From the NCBI GenBank assembly GCA_947178445.1, contig CAMWYJ010000016.1, positions 1 to 60,894 of the forward strand: 60,894 nt of DNA, in the 5' to 3' direction. Source of the stretch: an uncultured Clostridium sp. (lineage in GTDB: Bacteria; Bacillota; Clostridia; Lachnospirales; Lachnospiraceae). The position numbers and the translations under genes are program-made. The notes under the pieces were generated by a model. That model had not been told where the DNA came from and ran no database searches. It saw nothing but the letters and a program-made list of their open reading frames with translations. Below, piece by piece: positions 53,890 to 60,894 of this stretch. Every line of letters begins with the position of its first letter. Positions within the stretch are counted from its first letter, which is position 1.

Positions 53890-54573
53890 ATGAACGTACT
53901 ATCAAAACGCTGCAGGAACAAAGAAAAAAAACTTGGAGCAGAATATTTTTTTCTTGCCATTTATGCCTTTGGAGGATTAGGGTTGGAAGTACTATATGCC
54001 TATCTGATAGAGCCTGCAGTCTATGGTCATGGTCTTTCGGATTTTACTCTGATGCAGTCCATTCTTCACTGGACCATGACCTGCATTACATGGGGAATCG
54101 TGGCATTCTTTCTTCTCCGCTATGCAAAGAGGGAGCTGGGCTTTACAATGAATACACCGGGGCAAAAAACAAAATTATGGCAATGGCTTACCGGCGGTCT
54201 TCTCATACTGATTATGACACTGATCAATATCGCAGATGTGGGAGAGTTAAAAATATATCACGAATTTAAGAAAATGGAACCCCTTGAATTCACCTTTCAG
54301 CATATCTATTATCTTGTGGAAACTATATTGTTTACCCTGATCATTGTGTTTGGGCAGATTGCATTAGAGAAGTGGTTTAAACGGACAAATATCCCATTTG
54401 GCGGTATTCTTGTAGGGGTTACCTGGGGACTTGCACACTGGTTTACAAAAGGCTCCTTCCTAATCGGTCTCGAGGGTATTGTTGTGGGCTTCTTATTCGG
54501 AACGGCTTACCTTTTCCTGAACAGAGATTTGAAAAAAACATATCTTGTATTAGCTCTGGCTTTTATCTTATAA
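53890..54573 (+). CDS. CPBP-like multi-spanning membrane protein
   Basis: 227 residues with about six TM helices. Near the C-terminus ALEKWFKR and TWGLAHWF resemble the conserved Glu-containing and FxxxH motifs of CPBP/Abi intramembrane proteases, but the first motif has only one Glu, so activity is doubtful. AGGAGG precedes the start. It is followed after 33 bases by a LytTR regulator and a DUF3021 protein on the same strand, a conserved kind of neighbourhood. Confidence 0.72.
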   Translation: MNVLSKRCRNKEKKLGAEYFFLAIYAFGGLGLEVLYAYLIEPAVYGHGLSDFTLMQSILHWTMTCITWGIVAFFLLRYAKRELGFTMNTPGQKTKLWQWLTGGLLILIMTLINIADVGELKIYHEFKKMEPLEFTFQHIYYLVETILFTLIIVFGQIALEKWFKRTNIPFGGILVGVTWGLAHWFTKGSFLIGLEGIVVGFLFGTAYLFLNRDLKKTYLVLALAFIL

Positions 54574-54606
54574 TAACCATATGCTTTGCATTTGGAGGTC
54601 AACGAC

Positions 54607-55071
54607 TTGAAGGTAAACATTTACAAAAAAGATGGACTTAACGAAAACTATATCAGCTTATATTATGATAAAATGGATACAGAAACAGAGATTGCCAAAA
54701 CTTTTCTGCTCTCCTTCCAAAAAAACATTATCGGCAAAGACCGGGGTAGTGAAAAGGAACGAATGATCCTTCCCGGAGAAATCCTGTATCTGGAAATGGT
54801 AGACCGAAAATGCTTTCTATATCTAAAGGATTCCGAATGGCAGACAGATGCAACCCTGCAGGGCTTTTTAGACCGATTCGGAGACCAGGGTTTTGTCCGC
54901 ATCAGCAAATCAATGGTGGTGAATATTTTCCATATCCGCGAACTTAAAGCCGAGGCAAATATGCGGGTCAATGCCATCTTAAAAAACGGAGAAGTTCTGA
55001 CCGTAAACCGCAGCTACCGCAATGCCTTCTACAAATATTTAAGGACGATGAAAAAGGGGGATTTATCATGA
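54607..55071 (+). CDS. LytTR-family DNA-binding regulator
   Basis: 154 residues with no receiver domain: the C-terminal half is a LytTR domain (ILYLEMVDRKCFLYLKD, GFVRISKSMVVNIFHI, LTVNRSYRNAFYKYLR). The start is TTG 54607, because GGAGG lies 8 bases upstream; a TTG at 54586 is inside the leader. Stand-alone LytTR proteins paired with DUF3021 usually regulate their own operon. It overlaps the DUF3021 gene by four bases. Confidence 0.88.
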   Translation: MKVNIYKKDGLNENYISLYYDKMDTETEIAKTFLLSFQKNIIGKDRGSEKERMILPGEILYLEMVDRKCFLYLKDSEWQTDATLQGFLDRFGDQGFVRISKSMVVNIFHIRELKAEANMRVNAILKNGEVLTVNRSYRNAFYKYLRTMKKGDLS

Positions 55072-55502
55072 TTACCAGAAAGAATTTTTTGCCGATAATA
55101 TGTGTTGTATATACGATTATCGTACTGACCAAGCTTATTCTTGAAGCAGTCATGGGACATACCGATACCTACTATACCCAAAATCTGCTGTTTATGTTCG
55201 TGGTATCCTTTGCCGCAGTATTCCTGCTGTCATTACATTCCTTCCTGCAGAATATCCCTCTTTTATTTGTCATAATCGGGCAATATCTTCTTTTAATTGC
55301 ATTTGTGGAAGGTGGAATATGGCTGATCAGCCTGTTTGAACCGGTCAGTCCTGACGGCTATCTGGATATGTTTTTATCTGTATCCATTCCATATGGAATC
55401 GGTGCCGCAATCTATTATATCGAATATTTTAGACAGATTAAAAAAATGAATGATTTACTTCAGGAAATACAGAGCAGGGATGCCAGCGACTTTTCTGAAT
55501 AA
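55068..55502 (+). CDS. DUF3021-like membrane protein
   Basis: 144 residues with four TM helices (about 7-26, 40-60, 64-88, 103-125). Partnership with a LytTR gene and the four-helix layout fit DUF3021, a putative membrane inhibitor of the LytTR regulator. The start overlaps the LytTR stop (ATGA), and GGGGG lies in the end of that gene. A terminator follows directly. Confidence 0.82.
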   Translation: MITRKNFLPIICVVYTIIVLTKLILEAVMGHTDTYYTQNLLFMFVVSFAAVFLLSLHSFLQNIPLLFVIIGQYLLLIAFVEGGIWLISLFEPVSPDGYLDMFLSVSIPYGIGAAIYYIEYFRQIKKMNDLLQEIQSRDASDFSE

Positions 55503-55504
55503 TA

Positions 55505-55543
55505 AAAAAAGAAATACTGCTTTCTCCTGCAATACTTCTTTTT
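55505..55543. terminator. Bidirectional terminator between DUF3021 and the aspS operon
   Basis: Arms AAAAAGAAATACTGC and GCAATACTTCTTTTT (two wobble pairs) with an 8-base loop; T-rich in both directions. It ends the LytTR operon on the plus strand and the aspS operon on the minus strand. Confidence 0.75.
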
Positions 55544-55592
55544 CTATTATTTCAGCTTAACCCGTTATTTATTTTCGCGGGAATCAAAATCA

Positions 55593-56000
55593 CTAATCGT
55601 ACTTCGATATAATGTCATTGGGGCGTTCTGCATTTTCGTTAAACTTCCACTCATCATTTTCATAGGAATAGCAAATCACGCCAATATCTCCAGACTGAAT
55701 CCATATGTTATATGAGCTGCTTTCCCAGCAAATCCCCCAAAAATCAGAAGCCCGGACTGACTCAAAAGAAAACACAAACACATCATTTTCCGTTTCATAT
55801 ATGGAAACTTCTATACTGTCTTTCTCTGTTTTGTCTGAAATGGCATAATACTTTTCATCATAACTACTGATTCTGTCAAAAGTAAAGCTTCCCATATTCT
55901 CAGCTTTCTTACCAAAATTCTTTCTGGCTATAGCGATACCGCTAATACAGACCACAGCAACAATTAATATGAAAATGATAAGATTCCTCTTGTTATTCAT
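55593..56000 (-). CDS. uncharacterised membrane-anchored protein downstream of aspS
   Basis: 135 residues: an N-terminal TM helix or signal anchor (NLIIFILIVAVVCISGIAIA) and an extracytoplasmic beta-rich domain (SFTFDRISSYDEKYY, ASDFWGICWESSSYNIWIQS). Not recognised. It begins 12 bases after the aspS stop with GGGG upstream, and no terminator lies between, so it should be controlled by the same T-box. The link to translation is not evident from sequence. Confidence 0.7.
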   Translation of the reverse strand: MNNKRNLIIFILIVAVVCISGIAIARKNFGKKAENMGSFTFDRISSYDEKYYAISDKTEKDSIEVSIYETENDVFVFSFESVRASDFWGICWESSSYNIWIQSGDIGVICYSYENDEWKFNENAERPNDIISKYD

Positions 56001-56012
56001 CTTATACCCCTA

Positions 56013-57764
56013 TTACTGTCTCACCTTAATATGCACCTCTCTAAGCTGCTGCTCTGTCACCTCTCCCGGTGCCCCACACATCAAATCCTGTGCATTTCCA
56101 TTCATCGGGAACGGAATCACCTCACGGATATTTTCTTCATTGCGAAGCAGCATGATCATACGGTCTACACCCGGAGCCATACCTGCGTGCGGCGGTGCTC
56201 CAAACTGGAATGCATTGTATAGGGCTCCAAACTTCTCTTTCAAATCCTCTTCGGTATATCCGGCAATCTCAAATGCCTTCACCATGATATCCAGATTGTG
56301 GTTACGGACTGCCCCGGAAGACAATTCCACACCATTACATACGATATCGTACTGATAAGCGAGAATCTCTGTCGGGTCCTTCTCATTTAACGCCTCTAAA
56401 CCACCCTGGGGCATGGAAAACGGATTATGGGTAAAGATAATCTTTTTGCTCTCTGTATCATACTCATACATCGGAAAATCATTGATATAGCAGAAGCGAT
56501 ATGCATTCTTCTCCAATAAATCCAGACGGTTTGCAATCTCGGTGCGAAGCTGCCCAGCATAATCCGCCGCCAGCTTTTCAATATCGGCAATAAAGAAAAT
56601 AGTATCTCCCGCCTGCAAGCCTGCCAGATCACGGATTTCCGTCTTCATATCCTCCGGAATAAATTTATCAATCGGTCCCTTATAACTCATATCCTCCAAT
56701 ACTTCCAGATATCCCAGACCACCCATGCCGATAGACTGTGCATATTTTAACAGCTTCTCATGCTGTCCCTTTGAAAGCTTGGCATGTACATTGATGGCAC
56801 GCACGGTCTTATCATGAAACGGCTTAAAGGTACATCTTGAAAAGAAATCCGTTACATCGATAATACGAAGAGGATTCCTCAAATCCGGCTTATCTGTACC
56901 AAATTCCAGCATTGCCTGCTTATAGCTGATAACCGGAAATGGAGTCTTTGTAATCTGTGCCCCTTCCGGTGCAAACTTAGTAAAGGTCTCAAAAAGAACC
57001 TCTTCTCCTACCTTGAATACATCCTCCTGAGTAGCAAATGCCATTTCAAAATCTAACTGGTAAAACTCTCCAGGCGAACGGTCTGCTCTTGCGTCCTCAT
57101 CACGAAAGCAAGGGGCAATCTGAAAATATTTGTCAATCCCGGACACCATTAACAGCTGCTTATACTGCTGCGGTGCCTGTGGAAGTGCATAAAACTTCCC
57201 CTTAAATTTGCGGGATGGCACAATATAATCCCTGGCACCCTCCGGGGAAGAGGCACAAAGAATCGGTGTCTGCATCTCCAAAAATCCCATCTCTGTCATC
57301 TTCTCCCTTAAAAAGCTGATGACATTAGACCGAAAAATCATATTATCTTTTACCTTATTATTACGCATGTCCAGATAACGGTATTTTAATCTGACATCCT
57401 CTCTCGTCTCTTTAGAGGTCATAATTTCAAACGGAAGCTGTCTCTTTACCTTGCCAAGCATCTCTACACTATGAGCCTCTAACTCAATCGTTCCTGTTGG
57501 AATTTTCGGATTATAGGTCTCCTCATCACGGTGTTCCATCACACCTTCAATTGAAATACAATCCTCCTTATTGATACCTTCCAAAAGTGCAGTATCACGC
57601 ATAACAACCTGTAATACTCCATACATATCCCGAAGGTCAATAAAGGATACTCCACCATGGTCACGGATATTTTCTACCCAGCCAGCCACCTTTAAGGTTG
57701 CTCCTACATCACCTTCACTAATCTTATCCAGTGTTCGGTTACGATAAATTTTGTTTGTGTTCAT
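56013..57764 (-). CDS. aspS: aspartyl-tRNA synthetase, probably non-discriminating
   Basis: Class II synthetase of bacterial type, 583 residues. N-terminal anticodon-binding OB fold (VAGWVENIRDHGGVSFIDLRD); class II motif 2 (FRDEDARADRSPGEFYQLDFEM); GAD insertion in the middle; motif 3 (GMAPGVDRMIMLL). It charges tRNA-Asp. His 36 in RDHGG matches the residue seen in non-discriminating AspRS such as that of Pseudomonas, while E. coli has Leu; with the asparagine-type specifier of its leader this suggests it also makes Asp-tRNA-Asn for GatCAB (inference). GGAG precedes the start. Confidence 0.95.
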   Translation of the reverse strand: MNTNKIYRNRTLDKISEGDVGATLKVAGWVENIRDHGGVSFIDLRDMYGVLQVVMRDTALLEGINKEDCISIEGVMEHRDEETYNPKIPTGTIELEAHSVEMLGKVKRQLPFEIMTSKETREDVRLKYRYLDMRNNKVKDNMIFRSNVISFLREKMTEMGFLEMQTPILCASSPEGARDYIVPSRKFKGKFYALPQAPQQYKQLLMVSGIDKYFQIAPCFRDEDARADRSPGEFYQLDFEMAFATQEDVFKVGEEVLFETFTKFAPEGAQITKTPFPVISYKQAMLEFGTDKPDLRNPLRIIDVTDFFSRCTFKPFHDKTVRAINVHAKLSKGQHEKLLKYAQSIGMGGLGYLEVLEDMSYKGPIDKFIPEDMKTEIRDLAGLQAGDTIFFIADIEKLAADYAGQLRTEIANRLDLLEKNAYRFCYINDFPMYEYDTESKKIIFTHNPFSMPQGGLEALNEKDPTEILAYQYDIVCNGVELSSGAVRNHNLDIMVKAFEIAGYTEEDLKEKFGALYNAFQFGAPPHAGMAPGVDRMIMLLRNEENIREVIPFPMNGNAQDLMCGAPGEVTEQQLREVHIKVRQ

Positions 57765-57852
57765 CTTTATTCTCCTTTTCTTCTATATTTACCTATTCTC
57801 GTGCATATCATGCACGAAACTAATTATCTATAACGGATTTTCCTGATGTAAT

Positions 57853-58205
57853 AAAAAAAGCCCGCCCTAAACGATAACCGTCCAGGACGAACCATAAATG
57901 ATCCGCGGTACCACCTGATTTACTGCTCTTAGCAGTCACTCACCGGTTCGAATCTGCTGTTTTGTAACACTCTTCCCATTACTTTATAAGCAAACTGAAA
58001 CCTTGTTGTTTGACGCACAACTTGCGGCGCACCTACTAACAAACATAATATTACCGGAATTACTTGTTTCCTTTTGACATCTGCTTTCAGATTGCGGCTC
58101 CGAAGTGTTATTCGCACCGATTCACTTTATGGGGTTTCCACTATCTCCCACTCACTGTAAACGATAATCTGTGTTACTTCTCTTCATCCCTGCCTTTGAT
58201 CCATA
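57853..58205 (-). promoter_or_regulatory. T-box riboswitch of aspS, specifier AAC (Asn)
   Basis: On the minus strand the leader starts with stem I (GGGATGAAGAGAAGTAACAC), has the T-box AGGTGGTACCGCGG (57916-57903), and ends with a terminator: GTTCGTCCT pairing with AGGGCGGGC, then seven Ts (57892-57853). In stem I CACAGATT pairs with AATCGGTG and GAAG with CTTC; the loop strand between them is CGAATAACA, which places AAC (58109-58107) at the specifier position, the codon for Asn rather than Asp. Confidence 0.85.
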
Positions 58206-58253
58206 TGAAATTGAAAAAACTATTTTAACAGCTTTTGCCAATACATATTTGGT

Positions 58254-58282
58254 ATTATAGCCCAGCCCTCTTTACTTGTCAA
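58254..58282 (-). promoter_or_regulatory. Consensus promoter of the aspS leader
   Basis: On the minus strand TTGACA (58282-58277), 17-base spacer, TATAAT (58259-58254): an exact match to sigma-A consensus. It begins 15 bases after the end of the FliB-like gene, giving a leader of about 480 bases. Confidence 0.85.
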
Positions 58283-58296
58283 CGAAAAATCCGTGT

Positions 58297-59592
58297 TTAC
58301 GACAACAGTCCGATCAGAATATGCTCCACATCAATAATCGGATGGGCTGACAGCACAAGCTGCAGTGACTCAAAATTATTATAGGAATGCTCCACTTCTT
58401 TCGAATAAGCATGTGCAACCAGCACCTGATCCTCATATAAGAATTCCTTTTTCTGTTTGAACCATACGGCAATATCTAACTCTAAGATAACAAGATAAGA
58501 TATCACTGCAAATTTTACCTTTGTAAACGCATCATGGTCATAAGCAGCACCAAGAAAATAATTAAATATATAATACACTAAAATATGCTCAAACTCATAT
58601 TCCTTTGCCTGATAATAATGCAAAAATTCCTGGTAGGATATCTTATATTCCCGAAGAAAACTGCTAAGCTCTCTGCCAGCCGCATTCCCTTCGCTACTTT
58701 CTTTCATATCGTCTTCTAACAAGCCCGCTGCAAGCATCATTGCTTTCATATCTTCCTGCCCATGCATTGTCCGCATACCGTCACCAAGAAGCTTTGTCCA
58801 CTCTTCCTTAATCGTTTCCAGTCCCTCAAACATATTGAGAATCTGCTTCATCCACTCTTCCTTTTCGGCTACCCTGTTTTCATGCTTTGCAAAATAAGTA
58901 TCTAACAGCTCCTTCTTCTCTGGTTTTTTGTAATTTGAAATTTTATGGACAATCTTATCATACTCCTTCTTATCAATAAATTCCTGTATTTCATAAGCTA
59001 ACATCAGCACCGTTGCCGCCCGTTCTTTCACCGGTACATTTCTATTTTGCAGTACTTCAAACACAAATTGCCGTACTTCAAATAAAATATCATACAATGG
59101 CTTATCCAGCTTATTTACATGCGCTCTTTTCCAAAATGCGAAAGACCTTACCGGTTCAACATGCTTTAAACCAAAATCCTCATCCGCTCCTTCTTCACAA
59201 ACAAAGGTCATTTTTTCTTTCTTTGCCAGCATAATCCGACTTGCCTCCGGACAAGACATCGTAAGGCTTACCTCTTTCAAGTTCTCAAACTCTTCAATAT
59301 GTCTTGGAAAATTTGTACAGGTCTCACATAGACATTCCTCACCCATTTCAATAAAAATATCACAAAGATTCCTGTCATTTAAGAACGGGCATCTTGTTCC
59401 ATTTAGTATAAACTGTTTTTCCTTTACTTTTGTATTTTCCTTAAGGCGCTTCCCAAAATCACCCTTTTGTCTCATATAATTTTTAAGGGAGATTTCATCT
59501 AAATCAATCTCCCAGTTCTCACAACAGGAATCCTCACAGATTCCTCCAATGCAATGAAATTCTTTATAAAAAGATGCGGTTCTATACTGCAT
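58297..59592 (-). CDS. FliB-like flagellin lysine-N-methylase family protein
   Basis: 431 residues, Cys-rich: GICEDSCCENWEIDLDE at the start, CPFLNDRNLCDIFIEMGEE and LCETCTNFPRH up to about residue 95, LTMSCPEASRI near 115. The cysteines probably bind an Fe-S cluster. FliB relatives methylate lysines of flagellin in enteric bacteria. No flagellar gene is in the window, so another target is possible. Start: AAGGA lies 8 bases upstream. It is 94 bases from proB on the same strand. Confidence 0.85.
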   Translation of the reverse strand: MQYRTASFYKEFHCIGGICEDSCCENWEIDLDEISLKNYMRQKGDFGKRLKENTKVKEKQFILNGTRCPFLNDRNLCDIFIEMGEECLCETCTNFPRHIEEFENLKEVSLTMSCPEASRIMLAKKEKMTFVCEEGADEDFGLKHVEPVRSFAFWKRAHVNKLDKPLYDILFEVRQFVFEVLQNRNVPVKERAATVLMLAYEIQEFIDKKEYDKIVHKISNYKKPEKKELLDTYFAKHENRVAEKEEWMKQILNMFEGLETIKEEWTKLLGDGMRTMHGQEDMKAMMLAAGLLEDDMKESSEGNAAGRELSSFLREYKISYQEFLHYYQAKEYEFEHILVYYIFNYFLGAAYDHDAFTKVKFAVISYLVILELDIAVWFKQKKEFLYEDQVLVAHAYSKEVEHSYNNFESLQLVLSAHPIIDVEHILIGLLS

Positions 59593-59686
59593 AATCTCAA
59601 TCCTTCTTTAATCTGCCAGAAAAACAACTTATCTGGCTGTTTTTGCCTGTTTTCCTATCTTTTACAATTCCATGTATCACAATTTC

Positions 59687-60487
59687 TCATTTTTTGGAGC
59701 ACTGCTTCACGAAATAAGTTCCCACAGCTTCTCCCTCCATAATGCGGTAAATATTATCCGGATTACTGCCATGTGCAATATGCATGTCTATTCCATGAGC
59801 CGTTGCATACTCCGCAGACTCTAACTTTGTCACCATACCACCGGTACCACGGTTTGAACCACTGCCAAAACCAAGTTCCCGGATTTCATCTGTAATCTTG
59901 TCCACCCGGTAAATCAGCTTAGCCTCCGGATTATCCTTTGGATTACTGTCATAAAGTCCCTCAATATCAGATAAAATGATAAGACGGTCTGCCTCGCAAA
60001 GATTCGCTACTACTGCGGACAACATATCATTATCACCAAATACCTTTTTGTCCGATTCGATCTCAGCATGGCTTACGGAATCATTCTCATTTACAACTGG
60101 AATCATGCCACTCTCCATCAATGCTTCAAAGGTGTTTCGCAAATTTCGTTTCCGAGCCTTTACCGCAATATCATCCTCTGTGAGCAGAATCTGCCCTACA
60201 ATATTTCCATATTCCCCAAAAAATTTGTCATAGATATGCATAAGCTCACACTGACCAACCGCCGCTGCTGCCTGTTTCATACAAACATCTTTCGGTTTTA
60301 CCGGCAGTCTCATTTTATTCACTCCAACAGCAATGGCCCCCGATGAAACCAATATAATCTGGTGTCCCTCATTGTGCAAAGCAGACAACACCTGGGCTAA
60401 TTTATCTATCGTGCGGAAATTTGGCGCACCACTTTCTCCTGTCAAAGTCGAAGTCCCAACCTTGACCACAATTCTCTGTTTTTCCAT
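59687..60487 (-). CDS. proB: glutamate 5-kinase without PUA domain
   Basis: First enzyme of proline synthesis: phosphorylates glutamate. 266 residues, amino-acid-kinase fold: VVKVGTSTLTG at the N-terminus, ILVSSGAIAVGVNKM, NENDSV, FGDNDMLSAVVA, ILSDIEGLYDSNPKDNP, and GTGGMVTKLESAEYA. It lacks the C-terminal PUA domain of the enterobacterial enzyme, as is common in clostridia. GAGGG lies 8 bases before the start. It begins three bases after the DHH-type gene. No proA follows in the window. Confidence 0.94.
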   Translation of the reverse strand: MEKQRIVVKVGTSTLTGESGAPNFRTIDKLAQVLSALHNEGHQIILVSSGAIAVGVNKMRLPVKPKDVCMKQAAAAVGQCELMHIYDKFFGEYGNIVGQILLTEDDIAVKARKRNLRNTFEALMESGMIPVVNENDSVSHAEIESDKKVFGDNDMLSAVVANLCEADRLIILSDIEGLYDSNPKDNPEAKLIYRVDKITDEIRELGFGSGSNRGTGGMVTKLESAEYATAHGIDMHIAHGSNPDNIYRIMEGEAVGTYFVKQCSKK

Positions 60488-60490
60488 TGC

Positions 60491-60894
60491 TTATTCCCTC
60501 TCCATTTCCCGCTCTATTTTTTCCTGCTTGATGGCATCCATAAAACGTTTTCGAATCGCAAAATCCGGATTATTTCCAAGCTCCTTTAACATATCAGACA
60601 AAATGACACCTCCTGCCATGGAAAAATGCCCGCCGCCACCGCCAAGTCCGTCTAATGCCCTTGCCGTAATGGTGCCTGCATGATAATGAGCAGTCTCATT
60701 TCGAACCGAAAATTTGAATCCGCCATCCCTTACCGCATAGACCACAGAGAATTCAACAATATCTAAACCTAAAATAAAATCCGATATCATCGCAATCAGT
60801 CCATCCGGACAATCAAAAGAAATCTTTGCAAATCCCACATTATCATAAATTCTGATATTGCGAATTGCCTCACCATAGGCATACAGATCCTCAA
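60491..60894 (-). CDS. DHH-family phosphoesterase, C-terminal part (5' end outside window)
   Basis: 134 residues are visible; the frame stays open to the window edge, so the start is missing. The end is a DHHA1-type domain: FKFSVRNETAHYHAGTITAR and ALDGLGGGGGHFSMAGG match the GGGGHxxAAG element that binds nucleic-acid or nucleotide substrates. RecJ- or NrnA-like enzymes are the best comparison. It is co-oriented with proB and three bases away, likely one operon. Confidence 0.7.
   Translation of the reverse strand, partial: EDLYAYGEAIRNIRIYDNVGFAKISFDCPDGLIAMISDFILGLDIVEFSVVYAVRDGGFKFSVRNETAHYHAGTITARALDGLGGGGGHFSMAGGVILSDMLKELGNNPDFAIRKRFMDAIKQEKIEREMERE

Noticed and set aside
54663..54977. 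104-codon minus-strand frame opposite the LytTR gene
   Set aside because: Antisense shadow of a well-supported gene with no ribosome binding site.
57940..57960. tRNA-like GGTTCGAATC sequence
   Set aside because: It lies inside the aspS T-box leader and does not sit in a cloverleaf.
59612..59633. GCCAG...CTGGC hairpin after proB as a terminator
   Set aside because: The stem is short, and on the minus strand it is not followed by a T-run; it is too close to the next ribosome binding site to be convincing.

Overview
This window looks like chromosome of a spore-forming, Gram-positive anaerobe of the Clostridia, most likely a Lachnospiraceae relative (Roseburia/Eubacterium/Butyrivibrio-like). 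The indications are strong AGGAGG-type ribosome binding sites, sigma-A promoters of TTGACA-17-TATAAT type, spoVAD/spoVAE, a T-box leader on aspS, an LTA-synthase-family protein, paired 2-hydroxyacyl-CoA-dehydratase activase-like proteins and many small conserved Firmicutes families. Genus placement is inference. No rRNA, tRNA, CRISPR array, transposase or phage gene was found.

Layout. 0-9 kb: an XRE regulator (+), then on the minus strand a glucose/GlcNAc-type PTS permease, an M29-type aminopeptidase, two small membrane proteins (VanZ, DUF6142-like) and a large LTA-synthase-like sulfatase. 9-16 kb: a probable five-gene operon (acyltransferase, zinc-ribbon DUF6320 membrane protein, HSL-type esterase, two half ABC exporters). 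16-27 kb: typA/bipA, glgB, an htrA-like protease, and an operon of a two-headed activase, its dehydratase-like partner and a 90-aa protein. 27-33 kb: a MarR-YigZ-lipoprotein-RND pump operon behind a perfect-consensus promoter with a palindromic operator. 33-45 kb: PBP1A (+), spoVAD-spoVAE, a lipoprotein, a degenerate CbiET-like protein, a zinc-ribbon/TPM pair, an EamA transporter and an ABC-class ATPase, then a GC-rich tandem repeat. 45-55 kb: a MarR gene, small proteins, a gene behind three identical operators, a two-component system with its own small exported protein, a solute-binding-like lipoprotein, a Na/Pi transporter, and a CPBP-like/LytTR/DUF3021 trio. 55-61 kb: aspS with T-box leader and a downstream exported protein, a FliB-like methylase, proB and the end of a DHH-family gene that runs off the window.

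Most genes are minus-strand housekeeping or envelope functions. The most distinctive signals are: an aspS T-box whose specifier reads as an asparagine codon, with an AspRS carrying a residue typical of non-discriminating enzymes; an RND pump with about 250 residues of coiled coil inserted where the TolC-docking domain would be; three identical TGACAA-N6-TTGTCA palindromes around one promoter; a 6.7-kb gene block bounded by direct repeats; and several structured, non-coding repeat-like elements.

Many starts were moved inward from the longest reading frame because the apparent N-terminus translates the Shine-Dalgarno region; the reason is given in each entry. Family names come from recognising sequence patterns, not from a database search.
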